In this document: in pieces, positions 24,409 through 33,730 of the stretch
How positions within the stretch are numbered: the first letter of the stretch is position 1
How the letters are laid out: each line of letters opens with the position of its first letter
Assembly: GCA_031551965.1 (NCBI GenBank)
Contig: JAVBMW010000025.1
Location: 62,001-126,000 of the forward strand
DNA from: CALVGQ01 sp031551965
GTDB lineage: Bacteria; Bacillota_I; Bacilli_A; Erysipelotrichales; Erysipelotrichaceae
DNA length: 64,000 nt
Direction: 5' to 3'
The notes under the pieces: generated by a model
Databases searched by the model: none
What the model saw: the letters and a program-made list of their open reading frames with translations, nothing else
Told to the model about the DNA's origin: nothing
Program-made: the position numbers and the translations under genes

Positions 24409-25500
24409 ATGATAAGCAAACTTAAATATTTTTTTAACTCAAATTATTTTGATAAGCATTTGCCACTAGATTATCGATTGAATATGATTTTCTTTTTGGA
24501 GTCACTATGTATATCGATTTTATCAGCAACCACAAACACAATATTGAATAAAGGTATATATGGTGTTATTTTTCAATGGAGCTTTATTGCGTTTTGTTTC
24601 TATGTTCTATTCAGCACATATGATTTTAGAATGAAGATTCAAAAACCATTATTATTGTTTACAGCTTTTGTTTATATTCCGTTTTTGTTTTTTCAGACTG
24701 CCGGATATAATGGGACAGCTGCTTTATTTGCGATTCTTTCAATGTTGTTACTAACGGTACTGTTTTCTGGAAATATACGATATATAATAATCACATTGAA
24801 TATTTTATTATGGATCATTATTTGCTTTATTCAGTTTAAGTATCCACATTTAGTTGTGGATCATGGAAGTGAACAAGCTAAGTTCATCGACTATATTGTA
24901 GCTTTAGTTTTAACGTTAATCAGTATTTCTGTTGTAGGGGTTTACTATCGAAATCAATTTGAGGATGAAGCAGATCGCATTAATCAATTAAATTCAACTC
25001 TAGAAACTAAAAACGAAAAACTAGCCGATTTAGCTACAAAGGATTATATGACTGAAACTTATAATCGCAGGTACTTGATGATGCATTTAGATTCAGTGCT
25101 TGGAAAAGAAGATGAAAAACAACTATGTTTATTAATGTTTGATTTGGATGATTTTAAACAAATCAACGATGATTATGGACATCTTTGGGGTGATGAAATA
25201 TTAATTGAAGTAACTAAAGTTGTTAAATCAATTTTGAGACAAAATGACTTTATCGCAAGATATGGTGGAGAAGAATTTGTGGTTATACTTCATAGAACAC
25301 CAATAAAAAACGCTATTGAAGTAGCGGAAAGAATAAGAAAAGAAATTGCAAATATTCGAATAGATAATGATCATAATGTATCTGTAAGTATTGGATTAAC
25401 TGCATACGTAGAAGGAGATACAGGCGATAAAATTATTGAACGTGCTGATTTAAAACTATATATGGCAAAGAAAAAAGGGAAAAATCGCGTCGAACATTAA
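24409..25500 (+). CDS. Membrane diguanylate cyclase (GGDEF)
   Basis: A 363-residue protein with about six membrane segments in residues 25-185, a short coiled linker (QLNSTLETKNEKLADLATKD) and a C-terminal GGDEF domain (about 205-360). The catalytic motif reads RYGGEEFVVIL (about residue 284), an active GGEEF variant, and DYMTETYNRRYL begins the domain as usual. It should make cyclic di-GMP from GTP. I see no RxxD inhibitory site with certainty. Transcribed alone from a consensus promoter, divergent from the PadR operon. Confidence 0.92.
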   Translation: MISKLKYFFNSNYFDKHLPLDYRLNMIFFLESLCISILSATTNTILNKGIYGVIFQWSFIAFCFYVLFSTYDFRMKIQKPLLLFTAFVYIPFLFFQTAGYNGTAALFAILSMLLLTVLFSGNIRYIIITLNILLWIIICFIQFKYPHLVVDHGSEQAKFIDYIVALVLTLISISVVGVYYRNQFEDEADRINQLNSTLETKNEKLADLATKDYMTETYNRRYLMMHLDSVLGKEDEKQLCLLMFDLDDFKQINDDYGHLWGDEILIEVTKVVKSILRQNDFIARYGGEEFVVILHRTPIKNAIEVAERIRKEIANIRIDNDHNVSVSIGLTAYVEGDTGDKIIERADLKLYMAKKKGKNRVEH

Positions 25501-25518
25501 AGTTTTTTAAAAATTTGC

Positions 25519-25547
25519 TTGACAGGTTATAAGCTAGAGGATAAGAT
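25519..25547 (+). promoter_or_regulatory. Promoter of the T-box-metNIQ transcript
   Basis: TTGACA (25519-25524) and TAAGAT (25542-25547) with a 17-bp spacer; transcription would begin just before the T-box stem I. Confidence 0.7.
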
Positions 25548-25553
25548 TAGAAC

Positions 25554-25826
25554 TATAAAAACGTTGAAAAGAAAAGTATCTTCATGAAACTTAACATAGA
25601 GAGCCTTGGAAGTGGTGAAACAAGGATAAGGATTAATGATGAGAAAATGGTCTTGGAGTTGCATGGGTGAGGGAAATCTAAACCTATGACGTGAGCGCCC
25701 GTTAAAGCGATAGAGTATAACTTAATATATTAAGCGTACTTGAAGAGGTTAGTTTAGTGATAAACTAGCGAATTAAGGTGGTAACACGTGATATTATATC
25801 CCGTCCTTTATATAGGATGGGATTTT
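25554..25826 (+). promoter_or_regulatory. T-box leader of the methionine transport operon
   Basis: The leader of about 270 bases contains the T-box core AAGGTGGTAACACG (25775-25788), a stem III-like segment just before it, and a terminator ATCCCGTCCT/AGGATGGGAT followed by eight T (25798-25826). It would sense uncharged tRNA by specifier and 3'-end pairing. ATG triplets occur in the stem I region near 25636-25642, and the operon transports methionine, so tRNA-Met is the likely ligand; I did not fold stem I to prove the specifier. Confidence 0.85.
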
Positions 25827-25849
25827 TTTTACTAGGGGGGTAATAAAAC

Positions 25850-26884
25850 ATGTTAAGACTGGAACATGTCAGTAAAACATTTGAAACCAGAAAAGATGAT
25901 GTACATGCAGTAGTAGATGTCAGCCTAAAAGTTCAAAAAGGAGAAATCTATGGCTTGATTGGATTTAGTGGAGCAGGGAAGTCAACGTTGATTCGTTTGA
26001 TCAATCTGCTTGAAAAACCAACCAGTGGTGAAGTCATTGTGGACAATGTAAATCTGACAAAATTAAATGAAAAACAACTTCGTGAGCAACGAAAAAAAAT
26101 TGGAATGATATTCCAACATTTCAATCTAATGCGCTCCCGTACCGTTTTCAACAATATTGCTTATCCATTAAGCGGAAGCGGTTTATCAAAATCGGAAATT
26201 AAAGACAAAGTTACGAAATTATTAAAATTGGTCGAACTGGAAGATAAGGCAGATGCTTATCCGTCTCAATTATCAGGAGGGCAGAAGCAGCGGGTTGCGA
26301 TTGCCAGGGCATTGGCAAATGATCCGAAATTACTTCTCTGCGATGAGGCAACCAGTGCTTTGGATCCTCAAACAACACGTTCAATTTTACATCTTTTAAA
26401 ACAAGTGAATCGTCAGTTAGGAATAACGATTGTTCTGATAACCCATGAAATGGGTGTCATCAAAGAAATCTGCGACCGTGTAGGAATCATGGAAGATGGA
26501 CAAATTAAAGAATCAGGTCAGGTAGTGGATATTTTTTATGAACCGAAAGAAGAAATCACCAAAAATTTTATTTCAACAGCACAAAACTTAGATAAAATTG
26601 TCGAACTTATTGAAGATGATTCTGAAATCACTCGATTAAAACCTGGCGGTAAAATTGCTTTATTGTCCTATAACACAATCAATACCAATGACGCTTTGAT
26701 TTCAAAAATATCCCGTGACTTTAATGTTGATGCTAACATCATCTTCGGGAATATTGAAGTCTTCCAAAATAAACCATTAGGTCGTTTAGTTGTCATCTTT
26801 AATGGACAGACAAAAGATATTGAGCAGTCAATTGATTTTTTGAAAAAATCCGATGTGAAAGTAGAGGTTATCAAATCATGTTAG
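25850..26884 (+). CDS. metN: Methionine ABC transporter ATP-binding protein
   Basis: A 344-residue MetN. The ABC core shows Walker A GFSGAGKST (about residues 38-46), signature LSGGQKQRVAIARAL, and Walker B LLLCDEATSALD. The C-terminal 75 residues are the NIL/ACT-like domain (SEITRLKPGG onward) through which methionine inhibits transport. GGGGGG precedes ATG 25850 immediately after the T-box terminator. It overlaps metI by seven bases. This operon has slightly different codon choice (more CCG and CGG) than its neighbours. Confidence 0.95.
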   Translation: MLRLEHVSKTFETRKDDVHAVVDVSLKVQKGEIYGLIGFSGAGKSTLIRLINLLEKPTSGEVIVDNVNLTKLNEKQLREQRKKIGMIFQHFNLMRSRTVFNNIAYPLSGSGLSKSEIKDKVTKLLKLVELEDKADAYPSQLSGGQKQRVAIARALANDPKLLLCDEATSALDPQTTRSILHLLKQVNRQLGITIVLITHEMGVIKEICDRVGIMEDGQIKESGQVVDIFYEPKEEITKNFISTAQNLDKIVELIEDDSEITRLKPGGKIALLSYNTINTNDALISKISRDFNVDANIIFGNIEVFQNKPLGRLVVIFNGQTKDIEQSIDFLKKSDVKVEVIKSC

Positions 26885-27558
26885 AACTATTATTGCCTTT
26901 ATTTCCAAACTTCGTGAAACTCTGGCCACAATTCGTGAAGGCAATTGGAGAAACGATTCAAATGGTTGTTTATTCTGGGAGTTTCTCGTTTGTGATTGGA
27001 CTATTCTTTGGTATATTGCTTACAGTGACTAGACCTGGTGGTATCATGCAACAAAAGATCATCTACAATTTGATCGACAAGGCAATCAATATTATTCGAT
27101 CAATTCCATTTATTATATTGATTGTCATGCTTATAAGTGTAACTCGAGCTTTGGTTGGTACAGCAATCGGGGTAAAGGGAGCGATCTTTCCACTCATTAT
27201 AGGAACAGTTCCGTTCTTCGCAAGACAAGTCGAAACAGCTATTGCTGAAGTCGATAAAGGGTTGATTGAAGCAGCCCAATCCATGGGAGATAGTCCATGG
27301 CAGCTTATCTTCAGAGTATTTTTAAAAGAAAGTATCCCCAGTATTGCCCGAGTAACTATGGTAACGGCAGTGAATCTGGTGGGACTTACCGCAATGGCAG
27401 GTGCTGTTGGGGCAGGCGGACTTGGAGATTTCGCCATTCGCTTTGGTTATCAGCAGCGTATGAATGATATGACATTCGCAGCTGTTCTGGTAATTTTATT
27501 GATTGTAACTGTGATTCAAACCATTGGTAATTTAATTATTAAAGTGACAACTCACTAA
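26878..27558 (+). CDS. metI: Methionine ABC transporter permease
   Basis: A 226-residue MetI with five or so membrane segments. The EAA loop that contacts MetN is visible as KGLIEAAQSMGDSPWQLIFRVFLKES, although the family consensus is split by the loop. AMAGAVGAGGLGDFAIRFGYQ is the characteristic region near the C-terminus. The start overlaps metN, so stoichiometric synthesis is likely. It works as a MetN2I2 complex in the membrane with the MetQ lipoprotein. Confidence 0.94.
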   Translation: MLELLLPLFPNFVKLWPQFVKAIGETIQMVVYSGSFSFVIGLFFGILLTVTRPGGIMQQKIIYNLIDKAINIIRSIPFIILIVMLISVTRALVGTAIGVKGAIFPLIIGTVPFFARQVETAIAEVDKGLIEAAQSMGDSPWQLIFRVFLKESIPSIARVTMVTAVNLVGLTAMAGAVGAGGLGDFAIRFGYQQRMNDMTFAAVLVILLIVTVIQTIGNLIIKVTTH

Positions 27559-27570
27559 GGGAGAAAGAAA

Positions 27571-28386
27571 ATGAAAAAATTATTTAAAACAGTACTTGCC
27601 TTCAGTTTATTACTAGGGCTTTCCGCATGCAACAGTAAACCAAAAGAACAAGAAGTAACCATCGTTAAAGTAGGTGTCGTAGGATCCTATAATGATCAAT
27701 GGGATACTGTCAATGAAATTTTAGCCAAAGACAATATTCAAGTTGAACTAGTTGCCTTCGGTGATTATTCACTTCCAAACCGTGCTTTAGCTGATAAAGA
27801 TATCGATTTGAATGCTTTCCAACATCATGCCTTCTTAGAAAATGACTGCACTAAAAACAACTATGATTTAGTAGCAATAGGAGATACGTTGATCGCTCCA
27901 TTAGGAATTTACAATAACAAAGATAAAATTAGTTCAGTAGACCAGTTTAAAGATGGTGATATTATTGCGATTCCAGCAGATGCTACAAATGGAGGACGTG
28001 CTTTAAAATTATTAGAAGAAGTAGGTCTTATCAAATGTGATCCAGCTACTGGCTGGCTACCAACTGTAGCTGATATTGAATATATAGTTAATGTTCAAAT
28101 AATGGAACTTGAATCAGGAATGTTGGCAAATACATTACCAGATGTTACAGCTGCTTTGATCAATGGGGGTAATGCCTTCACTGCTGGTTTAAACCCAACA
28201 AAAGATACAATCTATATGGAAACAATCGGTGATAATGCAGCTCGCTTGAAAAACATTATTGCTGCACGTACTGAAGATAAAGATAACGAAATCTATTTGA
28301 AAATTGTAGCTGCATATCAAACTGATGAAGTAGCAGCAAAACTTGATGAAGCTTATGATGGTGCATTCCTTCCAGCTTGGAAATAA
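27571..28386 (+). CDS. metQ: Methionine-binding lipoprotein
   Basis: A 271-residue NlpA/MetQ family substrate-binding lipoprotein. The signal peptide MKKLFKTVLAFSLLLGLSAC ends in the lipobox LSA-C (Cys 20). Family parts seen are KVGVVGSYNDQWD, NAFQHHAFLEND, GDTLIAPLGIYNNK and IAIPADATNGGRALKLLEE. It lies 12 bases after metI with GGGAGAAAG upstream. D- or L-methionine, or short Met peptides, are the likely substrates. Confidence 0.93.
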   Translation: MKKLFKTVLAFSLLLGLSACNSKPKEQEVTIVKVGVVGSYNDQWDTVNEILAKDNIQVELVAFGDYSLPNRALADKDIDLNAFQHHAFLENDCTKNNYDLVAIGDTLIAPLGIYNNKDKISSVDQFKDGDIIAIPADATNGGRALKLLEEVGLIKCDPATGWLPTVADIEYIVNVQIMELESGMLANTLPDVTAALINGGNAFTAGLNPTKDTIYMETIGDNAARLKNIIAARTEDKDNEIYLKIVAAYQTDEVAAKLDEAYDGAFLPAWK

Positions 28387-28391
28387 GTCTT

Positions 28392-29567
28392 ATGGAATTA
28401 GCTGAATTTGTATTAAACCAAAAAGAATATTGTACGGATTTAAGAAGATGGTTTCATATGCATCCGGAACCTTCTCTTAAAGAATACAATACGGCAAAAA
28501 AAATAGAAGAAGAACTCGATAAGCTCAAAATTGAGCATAAGCGTGTCGGTGAAACTGGTGTGGTAGCATCCATTTTCGGTCAACCTTCTGATAAAGTACT
28601 TGTGATTCGTGCAGATACAGATGCTTTGGTAATGCAAGATTTGAAGGAAAACTGTAGTTATCGTTCTTTGAATGAGGGAATTGATCATGCTTGTGGACAT
28701 GATGGGCATACTGCATCCTTACTCACAACAGCCAAAATCTTAACAGAAATGAAAGATCAATTTAATGGTGAAGTACGTTTGTTTTTTCAACAATCGGAAG
28801 AAAATGGGCAAGGGGCAAGACAATTTGTCAAAGCTGGACACCTTGAAAATGTAAGTAGAGTTATTGGCTATCATGGGACGTCTGATTTAGACATTGGAGT
28901 TGTTTCTTTGACACCAGGACCAAACTGTGCAGCATGCGACTATTTCAAAATTACAGTTAAAGGAAAAGGTGCGCATGTCTCAGTACCTCATCAAGGGGTA
29001 GATGCATTGTATATTGCCAGTCAGATCGTCGTTAATCTGCAATCTATTGTCGCTAGACAGACCAGTCCATTAGATACAGTTGTTGTAGGAGTCGGTGTAC
29101 TTCAAGCGGGAACTTCATACAACATTATTGCAAACGAAGCGATACTTGAAGGAACCACAAGAACCTTTACGCAAGAAGCTCGTGAGAAAACAAATCTTAA
29201 AGTTACTCAAATTGCACAAGAAATCGCAAAATTATACGATGCTGAAGCAGAAGTTGAGTTTCAAAGTTTTGCAAATCCTCTTATTAACAATGAAACGGTA
29301 GCACTAGAGCTAAAAGATCAAGCCGAAAAAATTCTTGGGATTGAAAATATCAGACAGAATACATCGAAGCGCTTAGGTGCTGATGACTTCGCAGACTTTC
29401 TACAAATAGTTCCAGGTTGTTATATGTTTGTCGGAACTCGTAATTCGCATGATCCAAATACAGCAATGGCACATCATCATGGATTATTTGATATTGATGA
29501 ACAAAGTATGTTGATTGCAACAAATGTATTTGTAAATTATGCATTATGGTACTTAAATAAGATTTAA
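28392..29567 (+). CDS. M20 family amidohydrolase/peptidase
   Basis: A 391-residue M20D-type metallohydrolase related to amino-acid N-acyl hydrolases. Metal and catalytic motifs are present: DTDALVM, CGHDGHTA, FQQSEENGQGA and the closing MAHHHGLFDID. It follows metQ by five bases in the T-box operon, so it probably releases methionine from an imported N-acyl or dipeptide precursor (inference from context). ATG 28392 gives MELAEFVLNQKEYC; TTG at 28377 would overlap metQ. A hairpin with T tail (29571-29628) closes the operon. Confidence 0.88.
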   Translation: MELAEFVLNQKEYCTDLRRWFHMHPEPSLKEYNTAKKIEEELDKLKIEHKRVGETGVVASIFGQPSDKVLVIRADTDALVMQDLKENCSYRSLNEGIDHACGHDGHTASLLTTAKILTEMKDQFNGEVRLFFQQSEENGQGARQFVKAGHLENVSRVIGYHGTSDLDIGVVSLTPGPNCAACDYFKITVKGKGAHVSVPHQGVDALYIASQIVVNLQSIVARQTSPLDTVVVGVGVLQAGTSYNIIANEAILEGTTRTFTQEAREKTNLKVTQIAQEIAKLYDAEAEVEFQSFANPLINNETVALELKDQAEKILGIENIRQNTSKRLGADDFADFLQIVPGCYMFVGTRNSHDPNTAMAHHHGLFDIDEQSMLIATNVFVNYALWYLNKI

Positions 29568-29570
29568 TAA

Positions 29571-29628
29571 AAAGAGCATTCACGATAGAGAAATCAAATT
29601 TCTATAACGTGAGGCTCTTTTCATTTTT
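29571..29628 (+). terminator. Terminator of the metNIQ operon
   Basis: An imperfect long stem: AAAAGAGC (about 29570-29577) pairs with GCTCTTTT, and CACG with CGTG further in, around an AAAT/ATTT tip; it ends in TTTTCATTTTT. Confidence 0.6.
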
Positions 29629-29678
29629 CCAGTTAATAACTCGTTGATATATTATTTATAGAAGTAATTGATCGAGAC

Positions 29679-30731
29679 TCATCTATAACATGTTTGATAA
29701 GTATTTCCTTTTGTATCTACAAAATCAATGAAGTGATAATTATCTAAAGGAAGATCATCAATTTCAACACCATTTTCATAAGCTGTCAGACCAAGAGCTT
29801 TAAAGTTTATTAGCTGTTCATCTATTTCTGTTGAACAAGCACTTACTTTCTCCATAACAGTACTATTGATTGAAAAATCCTTGTTTTCAAACTCTGTGGG
29901 TCTCAAGTAAACTTTATAATCAGGATAAAATTTAGGATAATAATAAAATAGTTCATCTTTAATTAAACTTATAAAATAATCTATGATTGCATCCTGTGGG
30001 TCCAACATTTCGACACCATTGACATTGAAAGAAGTGCCACATTCATCTTTAAGAACTAGAGTATTTCCAAGTTTATCAGTAATCGTTACGGTTACAGGGT
30101 CGATTTCCTGACCGGAAGCGAGATGATAAACACAACCCATAACATCTTCAGGATGAGTATATCCAGACATTGTAACGTTTTTGACCTTATCAACAAACAA
30201 ATCTCTAGCTTCATCAGTTTTCAAAGTTAAATGACTACTTCTTGTGCTATTTATAAATATATCAGCTTCAATAGATGAAATATCATTCATAAGGAAAATA
30301 CCAATAGGTATATCCTTGCCAGTTAAAATTGCTTCTTTGGATTCCTTACTCAATTCCAAAGAGCTATTAAAAGGTAATTCAGATACAGAGATTGTAACAT
30401 CATCGATAGTTATAAAATGTCCGTCATGAAAATTCATCAAAATAACTTCATTCTCAATAAGCAATTCAATAGTAAAATCTTCAAAAAGAATTAAATCACT
30501 TTGAACATTATGATCAGCTGCAATTTCACTTTGAAATGGATAATTGACTTTCTCTAGTTTTGTACCATTACTATAAGTTATTGTACAAATAAGAGAATCA
30601 TCAAACTGTTCCAAGGAAATTCCACTTTCACTTATAATCGATTTATCGTTTCGCTCCTCTTGCTTTTCAACTCTTTCACATCCCATAAAAACAAGAATAA
30701 TTAATAAAGGAAGTATAACTAATTTTTTCAT
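29679..30731 (-). CDS. Hypothetical lipoprotein
   Basis: A 350-residue lipoprotein with signal peptide MKKLVILPLLIILVFMGCER and lipobox VFMG-C (Cys 18). The mature part contains repeated short phrases of the type DDVTISVSEL, DPVTVTITDKLGNTLVLKDE and VDTKGNTYQTCYR, suggesting beta-rich modules. It has three or four further cysteines. I do not recognise a family. GGAGGC lies before ATG 30731. It may form a small lipoprotein/membrane cluster with the two genes upstream at 30876 and 31172. Confidence 0.6.
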   Translation of the reverse strand: MKKLVILPLLIILVFMGCERVEKQEERNDKSIISESGISLEQFDDSLICTITYSNGTKLEKVNYPFQSEIAADHNVQSDLILFEDFTIELLIENEVILMNFHDGHFITIDDVTISVSELPFNSSLELSKESKEAILTGKDIPIGIFLMNDISSIEADIFINSTRSSHLTLKTDEARDLFVDKVKNVTMSGYTHPEDVMGCVYHLASGQEIDPVTVTITDKLGNTLVLKDECGTSFNVNGVEMLDPQDAIIDYFISLIKDELFYYYPKFYPDYKVYLRPTEFENKDFSINSTVMEKVSACSTEIDEQLINFKALGLTAYENGVEIDDLPLDNYHFIDFVDTKGNTYQTCYR

Positions 30732-30875
30732 AAACTTGCCTCCTATAAATGTTTAGTAAAGAAGAACATTATAAACACTCTTCTTATGTGATTTCAATAT
30801 CTAAATATATACGAAGATAATTTTTCTTGAATTCGAATCAAAAGATGAACCATTATAAATTTACAAAACACAAGA

Positions 30876-31169
30876 TCACTTTTTTAATTTCTCTAATTCT
30901 TTTTCTGCATATTCTTTTTCGGCTTTCAGCTCGTCAAGATATTTTTCCAAATCTTTGACACTTTTATTTTCTTCTAACCTAGTCTTTATTAAGTCTTCTT
31001 GCAGAATTATATCATTTGTAAGAATTTTAATTCTCATTTCATAAATCTTTATTTTATCGTCTTTCGTATATACTTCGCTACTGGGAGTTGGAGATACCTC
31101 GACAGAGTCACTAGCATAGCAACCAAACAAAGAAATCAATATTAAACATAAAATTATTTTCTTAATCAT
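30876..31169 (-). CDS. Small coiled-coil lipoprotein
   Basis: A 97-residue lipoprotein: signal peptide MIKKIILCLILISLFGCYAS (lipobox SLFG-C, Cys 17), then a highly charged helix from residue 35 (KDDKIKIYEMRIKILTND to the C-terminal KELEKLKK) that would form a coiled coil. It begins two bases after the stop of the membrane protein gene at 31172. Function unknown; small helical lipoproteins often brace envelope complexes. Confidence 0.6.
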   Translation of the reverse strand: MIKKIILCLILISLFGCYASDSVEVSPTPSSEVYTKDDKIKIYEMRIKILTNDIILQEDLIKTRLEENKSVKDLEKYLDELKAEKEYAEKELEKLKK

Positions 31170-31171
31170 TT

Positions 31172-31654
31172 TTAGTTAATCCCCCTTACTTCATTATTTT
31201 GTATATTTTTATCTCTCTTGTTCCGAGTTTTTTGATAAAAACACAAATTGATCGAAAATGGAAAGCCTATAAAACACAGTATTAAATTAGGCATGGTTGA
31301 TTCATAAAATTTCATAAATGACCAACTACCATCTAAAGCGGATCCGCCAATTGACATTACAATCATAAATGTTTCAAAAGAAAGGCATAATACAAGCATA
31401 AAAGCAAATCCCACACATAGTTTAATAAACATATTTAATGACTTAGAACGAATAAGCAAGATAATATTTAAAATTGAGCAAAAGATAAATCCTATGCAAA
31501 AAAACCATTCAATATAAACGATCTTATAAAAGAAATAACCATAATGCTTACCTAGTATTAAAGTCATGCCTGCATGATAAAACATTATGATAACACAAAT
31601 TAATATGATTACATTAATAAGTATAAATATTGGATTTATCTTTTTTATATTCAT
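31172..31654 (-). CDS. Hypothetical four-segment membrane protein
   Basis: A 160-residue membrane protein with four hydrophobic segments (FILINVIILICVIIMFYHAG, YIEWFFCIGFIFCSILNIILL, LCVGFAFMLVLCLSFETFMIV and NLILCFIGFPFSINLCFY), each given here only in part. The C-terminus is basic. No family recognised. It is the first gene of a two-gene unit with the coiled-coil lipoprotein. GGAGC precedes ATG 31654. Confidence 0.55.
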   Translation of the reverse strand: MNIKKINPIFILINVIILICVIIMFYHAGMTLILGKHYGYFFYKIVYIEWFFCIGFIFCSILNIILLIRSKSLNMFIKLCVGFAFMLVLCLSFETFMIVMSIGGSALDGSWSFMKFYESTMPNLILCFIGFPFSINLCFYQKTRNKRDKNIQNNEVRGIN

Positions 31655-31815
31655 AGTCAGCTCCTTATATATTCCTAAAATTAATCAATTACGGTTTCTC
31701 CACTACTTCATCATACCTTGCCTTTCTTAATTCAAATATAACTATAGTCGCAAATAATGTCAACATGTAAAATAAAAATAATGAAAAAGTTTTATTGAAA
31801 TTAGTAATAGTGATA

Positions 31816-31826
31816 TACATATTGTA
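31816..31826. promoter_or_regulatory. BlaI-type operator candidate
   Basis: TACATATTGTA is TACA-N3-TGTA, the dyad core of BlaI/MecI operators. It sits 49 bases upstream of the blaI-like start. Bacillus bla operators have a two-base spacer, so the fit is partial. Confidence 0.45.
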
Positions 31827-31874
31827 ATTTTAGACTATATAAAATATAATGCTTTTAGAAGGAGAATTTTAAAT

Positions 31875-32243
31875 ATGAATATATCACCATCAGAATTAAT
31901 AATCATGGACGTTTTGTGGGAAACTAACGAGCCACTCACAAGTAGTATGGTCTATGATCGAATTAACGCAATTTATCCAGATAAATGGCAATATCATACG
32001 ATCGTTACATTTTTATCGCGGCTAGTTCAAAAGAAGGCAGCAAAATATAATGTAGAAGGAAGAAATTATTTATACTATTCAAATGTGGAAAGAGATGCAT
32101 ACTTCAAAAAATATATTAATGAAAAATTTGATAAACATCACATTGATTCTTCTGTTGCATTTATTGGATTATTAGGGGAGAAATATACTAAAGAGAACAT
32201 AGATGCTGCTAAAAAATTACTTGAGGAATATAAAAAGAAATGA
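31875..32243 (+). CDS. BlaI/MecI/CopY family repressor
   Basis: A 122-residue penicillinase-repressor family protein. The winged helix is visible as SELIIMDVLWETNEPLTSSMVYDRI and WQYHTIVTFLSRLVQKK, with the family's Y/F-rich wing (NYLYYSNV). The C-terminal 40 residues dimerise the protein and contain the region cut by the partner protease in Staphylococcus. AGAAGGAG precedes ATG 31875. It is followed by a four-base overlap with the M56 gene, the usual BlaI-BlaR1 pair, although no beta-lactamase or PBP gene is next to it. Confidence 0.92.
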   Translation: MNISPSELIIMDVLWETNEPLTSSMVYDRINAIYPDKWQYHTIVTFLSRLVQKKAAKYNVEGRNYLYYSNVERDAYFKKYINEKFDKHHIDSSVAFIGLLGEKYTKENIDAAKKLLEEYKKK

Positions 32244-33643
32244 TGATTTATGTTCAAGTAAAAATTTTGTTGTCCGCAATAATAATAAGCTTATGTATTC
32301 TGATGTGGGCTTTAATTCTTTATTTATATAATAGACTTCATAAAGGTTATTCACCTAAACAACATTATCTTATATTTCGCTTTTTCTTGTGGTTTGTAAC
32401 ACTATTCGCGATAATTATTGTATATTTTGTCTTACAAAAATGGGCTAGTGTAACAATAATACCATTCGTATCTCCTGATTTTGAGTTTATTGCCTCAATG
32501 CATCGTTCATATGGAAATATTTTTGTTCTTTTTAGTCCGGAGCAACTAAATTACATTTTTATGATTTGGTTTGGTACCGCACTATTATTTTTGATTTTTG
32601 ATGTGAACAATTATTTCATCAATAAAAATCAATTAATGAAAGCATCGAGGATTGATCCGAAATTAGATGCTTTATTGAACGAAGTGAAAGAAGAACTTCA
32701 TATCAAAGATAAAATATTAGCTTATTATTGTGAAAGAATCGCAACCCCTGCCATAATAGGTTTTCTAAGACCTTATATTTTAATTCCTGATATCTTTGAA
32801 ACTAATGAAGAAATAATGGCAATTAAACACGAACTAACACATCATAAGAAAAAAGATTTATGGATCAAATGGTATTTAATTGTTTTAAAAAGATTGTTTT
32901 GGTTTAATCCAGCTATCTATTATATTGCAGGCGGATATGATTTTTTAAGAGAATCTTCTTGTGATGAAATTGTAATAAGCAATTCAACAGAACTGGAAAA
33001 AATCGCATATATCGAGGCTATAATCAAAGCAGCGGAATACGCAAATTCAAGTTCAAGAAAAGTTGTGTCTGTATCATTAGTTGATCAAAAAAAAGACCAT
33101 TTAATTAGGAGAATAGATGTTATGTTAAAAAATAAAAATAATAAATCTACTAAATTTGTACTAAGTTTTGTATGTGTGTTAGGAATGCTATTTACTACAG
33201 CGAATGTCTATGCATTATCTGAAGGTATTTATTATATTGCGAATAATTATGAGCTTGGAACTTTTGATAAAAGGGAGCTAATTAATCATGAAATTCCAAT
33301 GGATTTTGTAGGAATGGTAGAAGTGGCATTTAGTGATTATGAAATGTGTGATATGCAGTATATAGTAAAAGGAAGCAACCCATTTTCGTTTACATTAGAA
33401 AAAGAGGAAAGAAAAGTTATTTCATCAGGGACATATAAAAAAGATGAGGTAGTAACTATTGCGTTTAGTTGCTCACCTACATCAGGTGCATTTAAACTCA
33501 CCTTTGGAGATGCTACTTATACATCAAGAAATGGGTCGATTGTGGCTACGATTACAATTAAAACAACTGGAACTTATTATTTAACTCTAGAAAATTTGTC
33601 GGCCGAAAATAGCATTTCAATTACAGGATTCATCTCATATTAA
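32240..33643 (+). CDS. M56 family (BlaR1-like) membrane metalloprotease
   Basis: A 467-residue sensor-protease. Three or four N-terminal membrane segments precede a cytosolic gluzincin domain with HELTHHKKKDLW (His about 197, HExxH) and DFLRESSCDEIV. Another membrane segment (SFVCVLGMLFTTANVYAL, about residue 310-327) leads to an outside domain of only 135 residues. That domain is beta-rich and does not resemble the penicillin-binding sensor of BlaR1, so the signal may be another envelope cue. The protease would cut the BlaI-like repressor encoded upstream. Confidence 0.88.
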   Translation: MMIYVQVKILLSAIIISLCILMWALILYLYNRLHKGYSPKQHYLIFRFFLWFVTLFAIIIVYFVLQKWASVTIIPFVSPDFEFIASMHRSYGNIFVLFSPEQLNYIFMIWFGTALLFLIFDVNNYFINKNQLMKASRIDPKLDALLNEVKEELHIKDKILAYYCERIATPAIIGFLRPYILIPDIFETNEEIMAIKHELTHHKKKDLWIKWYLIVLKRLFWFNPAIYYIAGGYDFLRESSCDEIVISNSTELEKIAYIEAIIKAAEYANSSSRKVVSVSLVDQKKDHLIRRIDVMLKNKNNKSTKFVLSFVCVLGMLFTTANVYALSEGIYYIANNYELGTFDKRELINHEIPMDFVGMVEVAFSDYEMCDMQYIVKGSNPFSFTLEKEERKVISSGTYKKDEVVTIAFSCSPTSGAFKLTFGDATYTSRNGSIVATITIKTTGTYYLTLENLSAENSISITGFISY

Positions 33644-33648
33644 TATTG

Positions 33649-33675
33649 AACGAGGTCTTAATGCCTCGTTTTTAA
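33649..33675 (+). terminator. Terminator of the BlaI-M56 pair
   Basis: AACGAGG (33649-33655) with CCTCGTT (33664-33670), then TTT; loop of eight bases. Confidence 0.75.
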
Positions 33676-33730
33676 AACCGTTCTTTTTTCATCTTTTAGC
33701 GCATATGCTATATCAAAGGTGGGGCTGAAG

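Noticed and set aside
27063..27437. 124-codon minus-strand frame within metI
   Set aside because: Shadow of the permease gene without ribosome site or family similarity.
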